Positions 8,906 through 18,320 of a DNA stretch of 64,000 nt are shown in pieces. Every line of letters starts with the position of its first letter. Position 1 is the first letter of the stretch. The stretch comes from an uncultured Prevotella sp. (GTDB lineage: Bacteria; Bacteroidota; Bacteroidia; Bacteroidales; Bacteroidaceae), in contig CAJODL010000004.1 in NCBI GenBank assembly GCA_905233165.1, positions 395,436 through 459,435 on the forward strand, in the 5' to 3' direction. The notes under the pieces are model-generated. The model was not told the origin of the DNA. It saw only the letters and a program-made list of their open reading frames with translations, and made no database searches. Position numbers and translations under genes: made by a program.

Positions 8906-9082
8906 ATGAAAAGATCAAAATCTTGTTTCACTCTTCGTGCAAAGAGAATGAATAGTAATGGCATTGTTCCTAATGAAATATTAAAAGCACGCGTAAACGA
9001 AGGACTAAAACGTTTCTATTGTGCAGAAGACCGTGAGGCTGATAGGATGACATCTGTATTCTTCGGTAAGGGTAAATTTTAA
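8906..9082 (+). CDS. Small basic protein (58 aa) coupled to the zeta-like kinase
   Basis: This short frame starts one base after the stop of the zeta-like gene and encodes MKRSKSCFTLRAKRMNSNG, then a helix-like KARVNEGLKRFYCAEDREAD. No known family is recognised. Tight spacing and the same strand suggest co-translation with the kinase, and an antitoxin or regulator role is one hypothesis. The composition resembles its neighbours. It could also be a chance frame, but the uninterrupted 58 codons with a sensible start argue for a real gene. Confidence 0.5.
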   Translation: MKRSKSCFTLRAKRMNSNGIVPNEILKARVNEGLKRFYCAEDREADRMTSVFFGKGKF

Positions 9083-9132
9083 TTTTTTGATATTTTGTAT
9101 TAAGCTATCCAAAGCCAGTCCTTCACATTTCA

Positions 9133-10155
9133 ATGCAAAATAATAATGAATCTATGAACTTTTTTAATCCTGCACTTTTTTCCCAGTATAGATCTGTATT
9201 AATGGGAGTGAGCATTATCTGGATTTTTATATTTCATTCCAAGGCTGTAGGAATCCCAGTATATGATGAAATACAAAAATTTGGATGGGCCGGTGTAGAT
9301 ATTTTTTTCTTCTTGTCGGCTTTAGGCTTATCTTTTTCTTTAGACAAGAATAATGATACCCTCGATTTCTTAAAGCGAAGAGCAAAGAGGATTATACCAA
9401 CATGGCTAACTGTTCTATTTTGTGTCCATTTATTGGGATTACTCTGTAATAAATATCTTCCGTCTCTTACATTTAATGTGCCTCATACTATATTGCAGTG
9501 TATCTGTTGGTATACGGGAATTGGCTTTTTTATTAGTGACTTTGTTTCGGAATCACGATGCTTTTATTATGAATGGTATGTTCCGTCCCTGCTATTCTTT
9601 TATGTAATAACCCCCTTTTTATACAAATTGAAGACACAATTTTTGGTAATATTCTTAATTGTTGCGATTGTTATTGCATATTTGTTGTATTTCTTCAACT
9701 TGTTACCTAGTTTACGTTTGTTTTATCTGCGTTTTCCTGCCTTTATTATGGGCATATTTGTATATCGAATAATTAAATCGCAGTGGAAATTTTATCCCTA
9801 TGCTTTATCATGTAGTTTAATATTAGGTTTAATGTTATGTGCTTTACTCTATGGTTTTGGGGTTAAGATTCCAAAATATTTTGTATTTCAGTTGCTAATG
9901 CCAACCATTTGTTTATGTTTTATTTTTCTAACAAAGTATTTGCGGTTAGTGCATTTTTTTAGTTTTTTCGGTGGAATAAGTTTAGAACTTTACTTGATTC
10001 ACATATATAAGAGACCTCATTATTTAATGGGTTTTGTATTTGAAAACAAACTTCTGATAGTATTATCAACTTTGGTGTTATGTACCATTGCTGCTATATG
10101 TTTGCGTGAGATAGTTAAGTTTATATCTGTAAAAGTGGAAAATAAATTACTATGA
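9133..10155 (+). CDS. Acyltransferase-3 family membrane protein
   Basis: The 340-residue protein has about ten hydrophobic segments. Near the N-terminus IWIFIFHSKAVGI holds the family's catalytic-type His, and WAGVDIFFFLSALGLSFSL is the typical second motif (GvdiFFflSG). A late ISLELYLIH motif is also characteristic. Family members (OafA-like) move acetyl or other acyl groups onto surface sugars across the inner membrane. It overlaps the next acyltransferase by four bases, so the two are probably made together. The acyl donor and target are unknown. Confidence 0.85.
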   Translation: MQNNNESMNFFNPALFSQYRSVLMGVSIIWIFIFHSKAVGIPVYDEIQKFGWAGVDIFFFLSALGLSFSLDKNNDTLDFLKRRAKRIIPTWLTVLFCVHLLGLLCNKYLPSLTFNVPHTILQCICWYTGIGFFISDFVSESRCFYYEWYVPSLLFFYVITPFLYKLKTQFLVIFLIVAIVIAYLLYFFNLLPSLRLFYLRFPAFIMGIFVYRIIKSQWKFYPYALSCSLILGLMLCALLYGFGVKIPKYFVFQLLMPTICLCFIFLTKYLRLVHFFSFFGGISLELYLIHIYKRPHYLMGFVFENKLLIVLSTLVLCTIAAICLREIVKFISVKVENKLL

Positions 10156-11186
10156 AGCAAAGAATAGAATGGGTTGATATATTAAAAGGAATAGCTATAT
10201 TTCTAGTTGTCTTTGGACATGTAGAAGTTTATTCTGAGAATCATCTTGATGGTTTCTTTTATAGATTGCAAGATGTATTCTGTATGCCTTTGTTTTTTTT
10301 CTTATCTGGACTTTTCGCTAAACCACAAGACGACGTCAAAGACTCAATTCTGTGTATTAAGAAGAAGTTTCTTCAGTTAATGATACCATTTATAGTATGT
10401 GGATCTTTTTATCTATTCATTATGTCTAATAAGCCATGGTGGGCTCTTTTTTGGTATCCTCATGGTCAAGGACACTCTGGATATTGGTTTTTACTGGTTC
10501 TATTTGAATTATATCTCTTATTTACGTTATGTCAAATTATAACAAGAAAATTAACGAGGGATTTATCCGGTAAAACATTTTTTGTAGTAACATTAATAAT
10601 AGAATTAGTTTTTTCTGTTATATATATATTAAGTCAAAAAGGAATATTTATCAAAGAGCCTTGGTACACAGCCGTAAGTTTTGGAAGATTGTATTATAAT
10701 TTTCCTTTTTTTATTGCAGGATATTTATATATGAGAAATCAAGATAAGATAAGTTTAATATTGAGCAAACAGATATACTATATATCATCTATTTTTTTTG
10801 TATGTTTATATGTTTTATCGAATAAATACGAAATAGATATATTTTCATTTCAATGGATTCTAGCATTATTGGCTGTTATAGCTATAGTTAGTCTTTGTTG
10901 TTCTTGTGAAGATTCTATTTCTCGAGCCAATAACAACTACAAATATAAAATAGAGTATATTGGAAGACATACACTGGAAATTTATGTTTTACATTATTTC
11001 TTTATACCAAGGAACATGAACTATCTTAGAGATATTATAGTTCCGAATAATCTTATGGATGTTAATATAATTCTGGAATTAATTATAAATTCATGCATAG
11101 CTTGTGCTATCATAGGTGTTACTATGTGTTGTGCATTCTTGATAAGAGAAAATACCTACGTAAAGAATTTGTTTTTTGGCAAATGA
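10152..11186 (+). CDS. Acyltransferase-3 family membrane protein
   Basis: The 344-residue polytopic protein begins with IEWVDILKGIAIFLVVFGHV, the classic N-terminal motif with the catalytic His. MPLFFFLSGLFA and a late RHTLEIYVLHYFF complete the family pattern. It overlaps the preceding acyltransferase through ATGA, so the pair may decorate the same or neighbouring residues of the polysaccharide. The two sequences differ too much to be a recent duplication. Confidence 0.87.
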   Translation: MKQRIEWVDILKGIAIFLVVFGHVEVYSENHLDGFFYRLQDVFCMPLFFFLSGLFAKPQDDVKDSILCIKKKFLQLMIPFIVCGSFYLFIMSNKPWWALFWYPHGQGHSGYWFLLVLFELYLLFTLCQIITRKLTRDLSGKTFFVVTLIIELVFSVIYILSQKGIFIKEPWYTAVSFGRLYYNFPFFIAGYLYMRNQDKISLILSKQIYYISSIFFVCLYVLSNKYEIDIFSFQWILALLAVIAIVSLCCSCEDSISRANNNYKYKIEYIGRHTLEIYVLHYFFIPRNMNYLRDIIVPNNLMDVNIILELIINSCIACAIIGVTMCCAFLIRENTYVKNLFFGK

Positions 11187-11207
11187 TATAATTTTTAATA
11201 GATAATT

Positions 11208-12581
11208 ATGAACAAAAACATAGCAGTAGCAGGAACTGGCTATGTCGGCTTGAGTATAGCGACATTGCTTGCACAGCATAACCATGTGGTTGCTGTGGAT
11301 GTGATTCCTGAAAAAGTGGATAAAATCAATAAACGTATTTCTCCTATCCAGGATGAATACATAGAAAAATATCTGGCTGAAAAGGACCTTGACCTTACAG
11401 CCACTCTGGATGGCGAAGCAGCTTACAAAAATGCAGACTTCGTAGTCATTGCAGCGCCTACCAACTATGACCCACAGAAGAATTTCTTTGATACCAGTCA
11501 TGTGGAGGAGGTGATAGACCTCGTGCTGAAGGTGAACCCTGATGCGGTGATGGTCATCAAGAGTACCATACCCGTAGGCTACACCCGTAACCTCTATGTG
11601 AAGTATGCTGCAAAGGGAGTGAAGAAATTCAATCTGCTCTTCTCTCCAGAATTCCTTCGTGAGAGCAAAGCCCTCTATGATAACCTCTATCCCAGCCGTA
11701 TCATAGTTGGTAGTCCGAAGATTCTTGACCGTCCGGAGTTCCAGGAAGAAAACGATGCAATCCGACAGGTAACAGATGTAGAATTCCTACAGGCAAAAGC
11801 CAAAGAATTTGCCTCCCTGCTCGTTGAAGGCGCCATCGCCCCCTCTAAGGACTCCCATGAAACGGAAGCCAATTGTCAATTATCAACTGTCAATTGTCAA
11901 TTCGACAAGGGCATCCCTTGTATTTTCATGGGCATGAAGGAAGCTGAAGCAGTGAAGCTTTTTGCAAACACCTATTTAGCATTGCGTGTCAGCTACTTCA
12001 ATGAGCTCGACACCTATGCCGAGGTAAAATGTCTTGACACACAAGCTATCATTGAAGGAGTCGGTCTTGACCCACGTATAGGTACACACTACAATAATCC
12101 ATCATTTGGCTACGGAGGCTATTGTCTGCCTAAGGACACCAAGCAGTTGCTTGCCAACTACGATAAAGTCCCAGAAGATCTGATACGTGCTATCGTAGAG
12201 AGTAACCGCACCCGTAAAGATTTCATTGCAGAACAAGTATTACGCAAGGCAGGCTACTATACAGCCAATAGCGATTGGAACCAGAGTGCAGAGAAAGAGG
12301 TTACTGTTGGTGTTTTCCGTCTTACGATGAAGAGCAACTCCGATAACTTCCGTCAGAGTGCCATCCAAGGCATTATGAAGAGAGTTAAGGCCAAAGGTGC
12401 CAATATCATTATCTACGAACCAACCCTGAAAGACGGTGAAACCTTCTTTGGTTCAAAGATTGTGAACAACCTTGAAGAGTTTAAGAAGCAGAGTGATGCC
12501 ATCATAGCCAACCGCTATAACACAATGTTGGATGATGTGCAAAACAAGGTTTACACTCGTGATATCTTCAAGCGTGACTAA
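11208..12581 (+). CDS. Nucleotide-sugar (UDP-glucose type) 6-dehydrogenase with in-frame repeat insert
   Basis: The enzyme oxidises a UDP-hexose to the UDP-hexuronate in the cytoplasm, using NAD. GTGYVG at residues 9-14 is the NAD-binding loop. APTNYD and [10 protein letters not shown] (around residues 85-125) follow, and the catalytic Cys is C306 in [13 protein letters not shown]. The protein is 457 residues, well above the ~390 usual for this family. Part of the excess is an insert around residues 205-238, whose core (bases 11870-11902) is a CAATTGTCAATTATCAA-type repeat usually seen between genes. The gene is visibly richer in G+C than its neighbours, which suggests that it belongs to an older background than the AT-rich genes around it. 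Confidence 0.88.
   Translation: MNKNIAVAGTGYVGLSIATLLAQHNHVVAVDVIPEKVDKINKRISPIQDEYIEKYLAEKDLDLTATLDGEAAYKNADFVVIAAPTNYDPQKNFFDTSHVEEVIDLVLKVNPDAVMVIKSTIPVGYTRNLYVKYAAKGVKKFNLLFSPEFLRESKALYDNLYPSRIIVGSPKILDRPEFQEENDAIRQVTDVEFLQAKAKEFASLLVEGAIAPSKDSHETEANCQLSTVNCQFDKGIPCIFMGMKEAEAVKLFANTYLALRVSYFNELDTYAEVKCLDTQAIIEGVGLDPRIGTHYNNPSFGYGGYCLPKDTKQLLANYDKVPEDLIRAIVESNRTRKDFIAEQVLRKAGYYTANSDWNQSAEKEVTVGVFRLTMKSNSDNFRQSAIQGIMKRVKAKGANIIIYEPTLKDGETFFGSKIVNNLEEFKKQSDAIIANRYNTMLDDVQNKVYTRDIFKRD
11870..11902. repeat. TGTCAATT repeat inside the dehydrogenase gene
   Basis: AATTGTCAATTATCAACTG followed by TCAATTGTCAATT is a simple repeat of intergenic type lying in frame within the coding sequence, around residues 221-232. 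It encodes [11 protein letters not shown]. The flanking family motifs are intact on both sides. Confidence 0.75.
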
Positions 12582-12582
12582 A

Positions 12583-12649
12583 ACATCAGCCATCATCCAT
12601 CATCCATAAAACATCTTTACAGGACAGGACCAACATCGGGATTCTCTCA
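12583..12649. repeat. CATC-rich tract plus 40-bp module (copy 2)
   Basis: CATCAGCCATCATCCATCAT (about 12585-12607) is followed by AAACATCTTTACAGGACA and CATCGGGATTCTCTCA (12609-12649). This is the second copy of the module at 7511-7550. Both copies sit directly after a G+C-richer gene and before AT-rich sequence. Confidence 0.7.
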
Positions 12650-12744
12650 GTACAATGAATTGTTTTTAAATTGTCACTTTTCACCTTTCAGTTGTCAGCT
12701 ATAATAAATTGCCTGCTCCTTTGTTAGAATAAATCAATATAAAC

Positions 12745-14283
12745 GTGTCAAAATCTCAAATAAATAATAAACGATTAGCAAAGAACACGCTAATGCTATA
12801 TGGGCGAACTCTTTTTTCGATGCTCATTTCGCTTATAACAAGTCGTGTCACCTTGGAGGCTCTTGGAGTTAATAACTATGGCATCAATAGCGCTGTGGCA
12901 GGTGTGATAGCAATGTTTAGTGTTGTATCAGGTTCTTTGTCTGGCTCCATAAGTCGTTTCATAACTTTCGAATTGGGGCGTAAAGACTTTGATAAACTCA
13001 GAAGGATATTCTCTACCTCCATCAATATTCAGTTGGTTATAGGTGTCTTTATCCTTCTCTTGGGTGAAACCTTGGGAGTATGGTTTCTTAATACTCAGAT
13101 GAATATTCCTGATGGTCGCATGGTTGCTGCTAACTGGGTATTACAATGTGCCATGATATCTTTCTTCATAGGTTTGACGCAAACTCCATATACAGCATGT
13201 ATAATAGGACACGAAAAGATGTCGGCTTTTGCTTGGTTTAGTATAGTAGAATCTACATTTCGTTTAGTAATTGTTTATTTACTCTTTATTTCTCCTTATG
13301 ACAAACTTATAACACTTTCAGTACTGAGTCTTTGCGTAAGCGTAAGCATGCGATTTGCCCAAAGGATTTATTGTTCAAAAAAATTCTCAGAATGCAGTTA
13401 CACTTTTATCTTTGATAAGAGTTTGATAAAAGAGATGTCAGGATTTGCAGGATGGACATTCCTGACCCACACTTCATGGATTTTTAATACGCAAGGCATA
13501 AACTTGTTAATTAATATTTTCTTCGGTGTAGCTTTCAATGCAGCGCGAGGACTTGCCACTTCAATAGAGGGCATGATAGTAAAATTCTGTAATGATTTTA
13601 CAACAGCTCTCAAGCCTCAAATCACTAAGAGCTATGCTGCAGGAGAAATAGATGATATGAATAAGCTTATATGCAGAGGAGCCAGATTCTCTTACTATTT
13701 GTTATTCATAATGTCACTTCCGCTAATGTTTGAAGCACATGCTGTGATATTTTTATGGTTGGGACAGGTTCCAGACTATACAGTAATGTTTTTCCGACTA
13801 ACAGTTATCTTTACACTGATACAGCATCTTGGTACAACAGGATACACAGGCTGTATGGCAACTGGTAGAATTAAATGGTATACAATTATTATAACGTCTG
13901 TTGGCTGTCTTGTATTTCCTTTGACGTGGATAGCGTACAAATTTAATGCTCCAGTAGAATATGCATATTATATCTCAATTATAATATATGCAATATTAAA
14001 TATAATTCGCTTGTATATTATGCGTCATTTATGGGGGTTCCCAATATCAATGTTCTTTACCAAGGTCATTCTGCCTATAGTAAAAGTAACAATATTGTCA
14101 CTTATTTTGCCTGCGATACTATATTTACATCTTGAGCATGGTATAATAAAGGCACTTATAGTAATGTCCACAAGTGTCCTTTCAGGCATATTGGTAACGT
14201 TTATATTTGGTCTTAGTGTGTCAGAAAGGTCAATGATATTAAATAAGTCAAAAGCTATTATTAATAAGTTTACCACAAAATGA
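12745..14283 (+). CDS. Wzx-type polysaccharide flippase
   Basis: This 512-residue protein has twelve or more hydrophobic segments and the N-terminal pattern KNTLMLYGRTLFSMLISLITSR of the polysaccharide-transport (MOP) family. ALGVNNYGINSAVAGVIAMF follows. Such proteins flip undecaprenyl-linked repeat units from the cytoplasmic to the periplasmic leaflet. The start is a GTG at 12745; no ATG lies closer to the conserved N-terminus. With the polymerase-like gene at 27797 it indicates a Wzx/Wzy-dependent pathway. It is the first gene after the dehydrogenase and begins a nearly unbroken co-directional run. Confidence 0.88.
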   Translation: MSKSQINNKRLAKNTLMLYGRTLFSMLISLITSRVTLEALGVNNYGINSAVAGVIAMFSVVSGSLSGSISRFITFELGRKDFDKLRRIFSTSINIQLVIGVFILLLGETLGVWFLNTQMNIPDGRMVAANWVLQCAMISFFIGLTQTPYTACIIGHEKMSAFAWFSIVESTFRLVIVYLLFISPYDKLITLSVLSLCVSVSMRFAQRIYCSKKFSECSYTFIFDKSLIKEMSGFAGWTFLTHTSWIFNTQGINLLINIFFGVAFNAARGLATSIEGMIVKFCNDFTTALKPQITKSYAAGEIDDMNKLICRGARFSYYLLFIMSLPLMFEAHAVIFLWLGQVPDYTVMFFRLTVIFTLIQHLGTTGYTGCMATGRIKWYTIIITSVGCLVFPLTWIAYKFNAPVEYAYYISIIIYAILNIIRLYIMRHLWGFPISMFFTKVILPIVKVTILSLILPAILYLHLEHGIIKALIVMSTSVLSGILVTFIFGLSVSERSMILNKSKAIINKFTTK

Positions 14284-14324
14284 ACCTTTATTAGTGAGTA
14301 AAGTCTAAAATTACTTTTTATGCT

Positions 14325-15386
14325 ATGAATGTTTTGATTTTTGGAGGTACAGGTGCAATGGGCGTTCATCTTGTTTCTAATTTGGCGTTGAGAGGGGGGA
14401 ATTGTGTGGTTACATCTCGTAGGCATCAGATAAATAGAAATAATGTTGAATATGTAGTTGGAGATGCACATAACAAAAATTTCATAAAGTCATTGTTTGT
14501 TAGTCATAAGTTTGATGCAATAGTAGATTTTATGAAGTATTCAACAAAAGATTTTGAAGATCGTATAAACTTTTTGTTATCGAATACAAAGCAGTATGTA
14601 TATTTAAGTTCCTCTCGGGTATATGCGGAAAGTAAAGAGCCGTTAACAGAAGATAGTCCCCTATTATTAGATGTGTGTAGTGATATGGGCTATTTACAAA
14701 CAGATGAATATGCTTTAGCAAAAGCACGTCAGGAAAGAATTTTGCGAGAATCTGGTAAAAAGAACTGGACTATAATTCGACCATATATAACGTTCAGTGA
14801 GCAGAGACTCCAGCTGACAGCTCTTGAAAAAGAATCTTGGTTGTATCGAGCACTAAAAGGAAGAACTATTGTATTGCCTAAAGATTTATTAGAACGCACA
14901 ACAACACTTACATATGGTTTTGATGTTGCAAATTCTATTGCATCTATCATTGGAAAGGAAAGTGCGTATGGGGAAATATTTCATATAACAAACAATACAA
15001 GTTATAAATGGCAAGATATTTTATCAGTTTATCTTAATATTATAGAGAAATATACAGGTGTTAGTCCACAAGTAAAGATACTTGAAACATGGATGTCATT
15101 TATGGGCGGTAACAAATATCAGGTAAAATGGGATCGCTCTTATGATAGAAAATTTGATAACAAGAAAATTAATGAATACATTGATACTTCTTCTTTTAAA
15201 GATACACTTTTGGCATTATCTGATTGTTTAGAATCATTTATTAAGGATCCACAATTTAAACGAATAAATTGGAGAAATGAAGCATTAAAAGATAAAATAA
15301 CAGGAGAGTGGACAAATATGATGGAGATATCGGGATTAAAAAATAAAATGCTATATTTTTTGATTAGACTGGGTATACACAAATAA
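14325..15386 (+). CDS. Extended SDR NAD-dependent epimerase/dehydratase/reductase
   Basis: The 353-residue protein shows a Rossmann motif GGTGAMG at residues 7-13, YLSSSRVYA at 93-101 and the active-site pair Y129-xxx-K133 in EYALAKARQ. These define an extended short-chain dehydrogenase/reductase acting on a nucleotide sugar. The exact reaction cannot be assigned. The C-terminal half (from about residue 250) is less typical. It sits directly before the ThDP enzyme and the pyruvyltransferase-like gene, so the three may form one modification route. Confidence 0.8.
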   Translation: MNVLIFGGTGAMGVHLVSNLALRGGNCVVTSRRHQINRNNVEYVVGDAHNKNFIKSLFVSHKFDAIVDFMKYSTKDFEDRINFLLSNTKQYVYLSSSRVYAESKEPLTEDSPLLLDVCSDMGYLQTDEYALAKARQERILRESGKKNWTIIRPYITFSEQRLQLTALEKESWLYRALKGRTIVLPKDLLERTTTLTYGFDVANSIASIIGKESAYGEIFHITNNTSYKWQDILSVYLNIIEKYTGVSPQVKILETWMSFMGGNKYQVKWDRSYDRKFDNKKINEYIDTSSFKDTLLALSDCLESFIKDPQFKRINWRNEALKDKITGEWTNMMEISGLKNKMLYFLIRLGIHK

Positions 15387-15419
15387 AAATAGAAAGAAAT
15401 ATAAGATTAATCAAATAAT

Positions 15420-17156
15420 ATGAACTTTCATTATTCAGCAGAACGTAATGTTCAAATGGTTTTAGCCTTATTCAAGGCTTATGGTATAAAACGGGTAATA
15501 GCATCACCAGGTGCTATTAATATACCTGTAGTTGCGAGTATGCAGCAAGACTCATACTTCGAGATGAAGTCATGTGTAGACGAACGCTCAGCTGCTTATA
15601 TGGCATGCGGTTGGGCGGAGGAGACTGGCGAGCCTGTTGTGCTCAGCTGTACTGGTGCTACATCATCCCGTAACTATATGCCTGGACTAACGGAAGCATT
15701 TTACAGAAAACTGCCAGTTATAGCGCTTACTTCAAGTCGTGATGTTGCTCGTATAGGCCATCTTATGCCACAGGTAACTGATCGTACGGCTCATCCTAAT
15801 GATATTGTAGTAGATTACGCACATATACAGACCATCAAAGACGATATGGACGATTGGGACGTAAATGTTAAAGTCAATCGTGCATTGAACAATTTGAAGA
15901 AAGGTCCAATACATATAAATATCACAGATGCTATATCAAAGAATTATGATGTAATACAACTTCCTGAGGTTAATATAATCAGACGATATACTTTAAAGGA
16001 TGTCATGCCTCAACTCCCCAAAGGTAAGATTGCTATATTCTGTGGAGAACACAAGGCTTGGACAAAAGAAGAAACAGATGCTGTTGATGCATTCTGTTCT
16101 TGTAATGATGCTGTAGTCATGGTTGATCATACGAGTAAGTATCATGGCAAATATAGAGTGCTTTATTCTATAATTGGAGCTCAAAAAGGCTACAATTCTT
16201 CAATTCCAAAGTTCGATGTAGTTATTCATATTGGTGAAGTGTCGGGTGCATACCCTATGTTTGGTGTTGGAAAAAAAGCGAAACAGATATGGAGAGTTAA
16301 TCCTGATGGGAAATTTAGGGATTTTTTTCAAAAACTTTCGGTGGTGTTCCAAATGGACGAAGTAGATTTCTTTAGGCACTACACATTAGAGAGTTATACG
16401 CCAAAAGATAGCTTGTTACAAGTTTGTCAGAAGGAATTTGAGAAAGTAACTGCTTCAATTCCTGAAATGCCATTCTCGAATCTTTATATAGGACAGAAAT
16501 TAGGCATGAAAATTCCAGATGATTCAGTTTTGTATCTTGGTATATTAAATACATTAAGAACATGGAATTTCTCAGAAATTAATCCTAAAGTCAGAACCTA
16601 TTCCAACGTAGGTGGATTTGGTATAGATGGAACACTTTCTGCTGCAATTGGTTCTTCTTTTGCAAATCCGCAAAGATTAACCTTTGTAGTACTTGGTGAT
16701 CTGTCTTTTTTCTATGATATGAATAGTATAGGTAATCATTGTATAGGAAAAAATCTACGTGTTTTACTTGTAAATAATGGCAAGGGCATAGAATTCCGTC
16801 ATCTTAATCATCAGGCCGCATTTATGGGAGATGATGCTGATGATTTCGTTGCCGCTGCAGGTCATTGGGGAAACCAATCTCATGACTTAGTCCGTCATTA
16901 TGCACAAGATTTAGGATTCAAATACATTACGGCATCTAATAAAGATGAGTTTGAGAAAGTTTATAAAGAGTTCCTTGATGTGGAGTATAATGAAAAACCA
17001 ATTCTTTTTGAAGTATTTACAATTACAGAAGACGAACAGAACTGTTTAATGTCTCTTATTAAAGCAAATCAACCGACTTCGATTTCTGCAAAAAAAATTG
17101 TATCCTCTATGCTGGGTGATGATGTGAAAAAGGCAATTAAAAAAATTATAAAATAG
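15420..17156 (+). CDS. ThDP-dependent enzyme (MenD/acetolactate-synthase-like)
   Basis: The 578-residue protein has the three-domain layout of ThDP enzymes. E55 in SCVDERSAAYMACGWAEE is the cofactor-activating Glu, and LSCTGATSSRNYMPGLTEA follows. GDLSFFYD near residues 425-432, with the NN of LLVNNGKG about 25 residues on, is the ThDP/Mg site. MenD-like details include GDLSFFYD and GNHCIG. Menaquinone synthesis is unlikely here, because no other men gene is nearby and all neighbours are polysaccharide genes. The likely reaction is decarboxylation of a 2-oxoacid with addition or release of an aldehyde during synthesis of a sugar substituent; the substrate is unknown. Confidence 0.8.
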   Translation: MNFHYSAERNVQMVLALFKAYGIKRVIASPGAINIPVVASMQQDSYFEMKSCVDERSAAYMACGWAEETGEPVVLSCTGATSSRNYMPGLTEAFYRKLPVIALTSSRDVARIGHLMPQVTDRTAHPNDIVVDYAHIQTIKDDMDDWDVNVKVNRALNNLKKGPIHINITDAISKNYDVIQLPEVNIIRRYTLKDVMPQLPKGKIAIFCGEHKAWTKEETDAVDAFCSCNDAVVMVDHTSKYHGKYRVLYSIIGAQKGYNSSIPKFDVVIHIGEVSGAYPMFGVGKKAKQIWRVNPDGKFRDFFQKLSVVFQMDEVDFFRHYTLESYTPKDSLLQVCQKEFEKVTASIPEMPFSNLYIGQKLGMKIPDDSVLYLGILNTLRTWNFSEINPKVRTYSNVGGFGIDGTLSAAIGSSFANPQRLTFVVLGDLSFFYDMNSIGNHCIGKNLRVLLVNNGKGIEFRHLNHQAAFMGDDADDFVAAAGHWGNQSHDLVRHYAQDLGFKYITASNKDEFEKVYKEFLDVEYNEKPILFEVFTITEDEQNCLMSLIKANQPTSISAKKIVSSMLGDDVKKAIKKIIK

Positions 17157-17162
17157 TAACAT

Positions 17163-18305
17163 ATGAAATTTGTATTATGGGGTGTAGAAACCAAAAATAA
17201 GGGTGCAGAATTGATGTTTTATGCAATTTTGCAGGAAATCGAGAAGAAATTCCCGAATGCAGAAGTGTATATTCCTCAAAGTCGCTTAAAGCAAGGACTT
17301 GGTTATATGCATACCATGGTTAATCTAAAATATTGGCCATTTGGTTACTTAGTATATAAGTTACGCTTAAAGAGAATTTTCCGTCGTTTGCATCTTCCGC
17401 AGTCTTTATTGTTGGACACCTATGCGGCAAGCCATGCAGATTATTTTATAGATGGTAGTGGATTTGCCTTTTCTGATCAATGGAATATCAAGAATGAACG
17501 AGTAGAAATGTGGCAGAAACTGTTAGACCGCATGCATCGTCAGGGTACGAAAATAGTATTTCTTCCTCAAGCATTTGGTCCCGTAGAATTACCTAATACC
17601 AAAAGAGTACTGACGATATTAAATAAGTACGCCAATATTATCATGCCACGCGAAAAGGTTTCATACAATTATCTTGCACAATCTGGTGTGGTAGATATGA
17701 AAAAGGTAAAGTTATATACAGATTTCACGTCTTTAGTCGAAGGAGTAGTTCCTGACAAATTTGCATACCTAAAAGATGGGGTATGTGTTATTCCAAATCT
17801 ACGAATGATAGATAGAGGGGCAATATCTATGGAAAAATACATAGAACTTATAAGAGAAATTATATTAGAAACACAATCAAGTGGAAAAAAAGTGTATTTA
17901 CTTAACCATGAGGGCATAAATGATGAACAATTATGCTATCAAGTATCAAAGGCCGTTCAAAACAGCGTTAAGGTTGTCACTGGGCTCAATGCATTAGAAG
18001 TAAAAGGATTAATTAGTTCGGCCTATCTCGTCATATCTTCTCGTTTTCATGGGGTAGCATCAGCCCTTAATTCATGTGTACCTTGTCTTTCAACTAGCTG
18101 GAGCCATAAATATCAAGAGTTATATAATGATTATAAGATGCACGATTGCGTATTGCCATTAGATAATAATAAGCAGGCTATGGAACAAATACGTAAGTAT
18201 TTAAATACAGAAAAAAATATAGAAATTAGGAATATCCTAAATGAACAGGTTCCACATATCAAAGATGAAACTCGAGAAATGTGGAGAACTGTATGGTCAA
18301 TTTAA
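17163..18305 (+). CDS. Polysaccharide pyruvyl transferase family protein
   Basis: The 380-residue protein opens with VLWGVETKNKGAELMFYAIL, the typical N-terminus of this family (GxxNxGaE). Near the C-terminus LVISSRFHGVASALNSCVP carries the conserved SRFHG and a following Ser/Cys region. Family members add pyruvate ketals from phosphoenolpyruvate to sugars, although many WcaK-like members have unproven roles. The start lies 6 bases after the ThDP gene. Two more relatives lie at 19248 and 35464, so three different copies occur in the window. Confidence 0.82.
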   Translation: MKFVLWGVETKNKGAELMFYAILQEIEKKFPNAEVYIPQSRLKQGLGYMHTMVNLKYWPFGYLVYKLRLKRIFRRLHLPQSLLLDTYAASHADYFIDGSGFAFSDQWNIKNERVEMWQKLLDRMHRQGTKIVFLPQAFGPVELPNTKRVLTILNKYANIIMPREKVSYNYLAQSGVVDMKKVKLYTDFTSLVEGVVPDKFAYLKDGVCVIPNLRMIDRGAISMEKYIELIREIILETQSSGKKVYLLNHEGINDEQLCYQVSKAVQNSVKVVTGLNALEVKGLISSAYLVISSRFHGVASALNSCVPCLSTSWSHKYQELYNDYKMHDCVLPLDNNKQAMEQIRKYLNTEKNIEIRNILNEQVPHIKDETREMWRTVWSI

Positions 18306-18320
18306 TAAGTAATATTAAGT

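Noticed and set aside
15420..17156. Menaquinone gene menD
   Set aside because: The motifs are MenD-like, but no other men genes are nearby and all neighbours are sugar genes, so the specific name is not justified.
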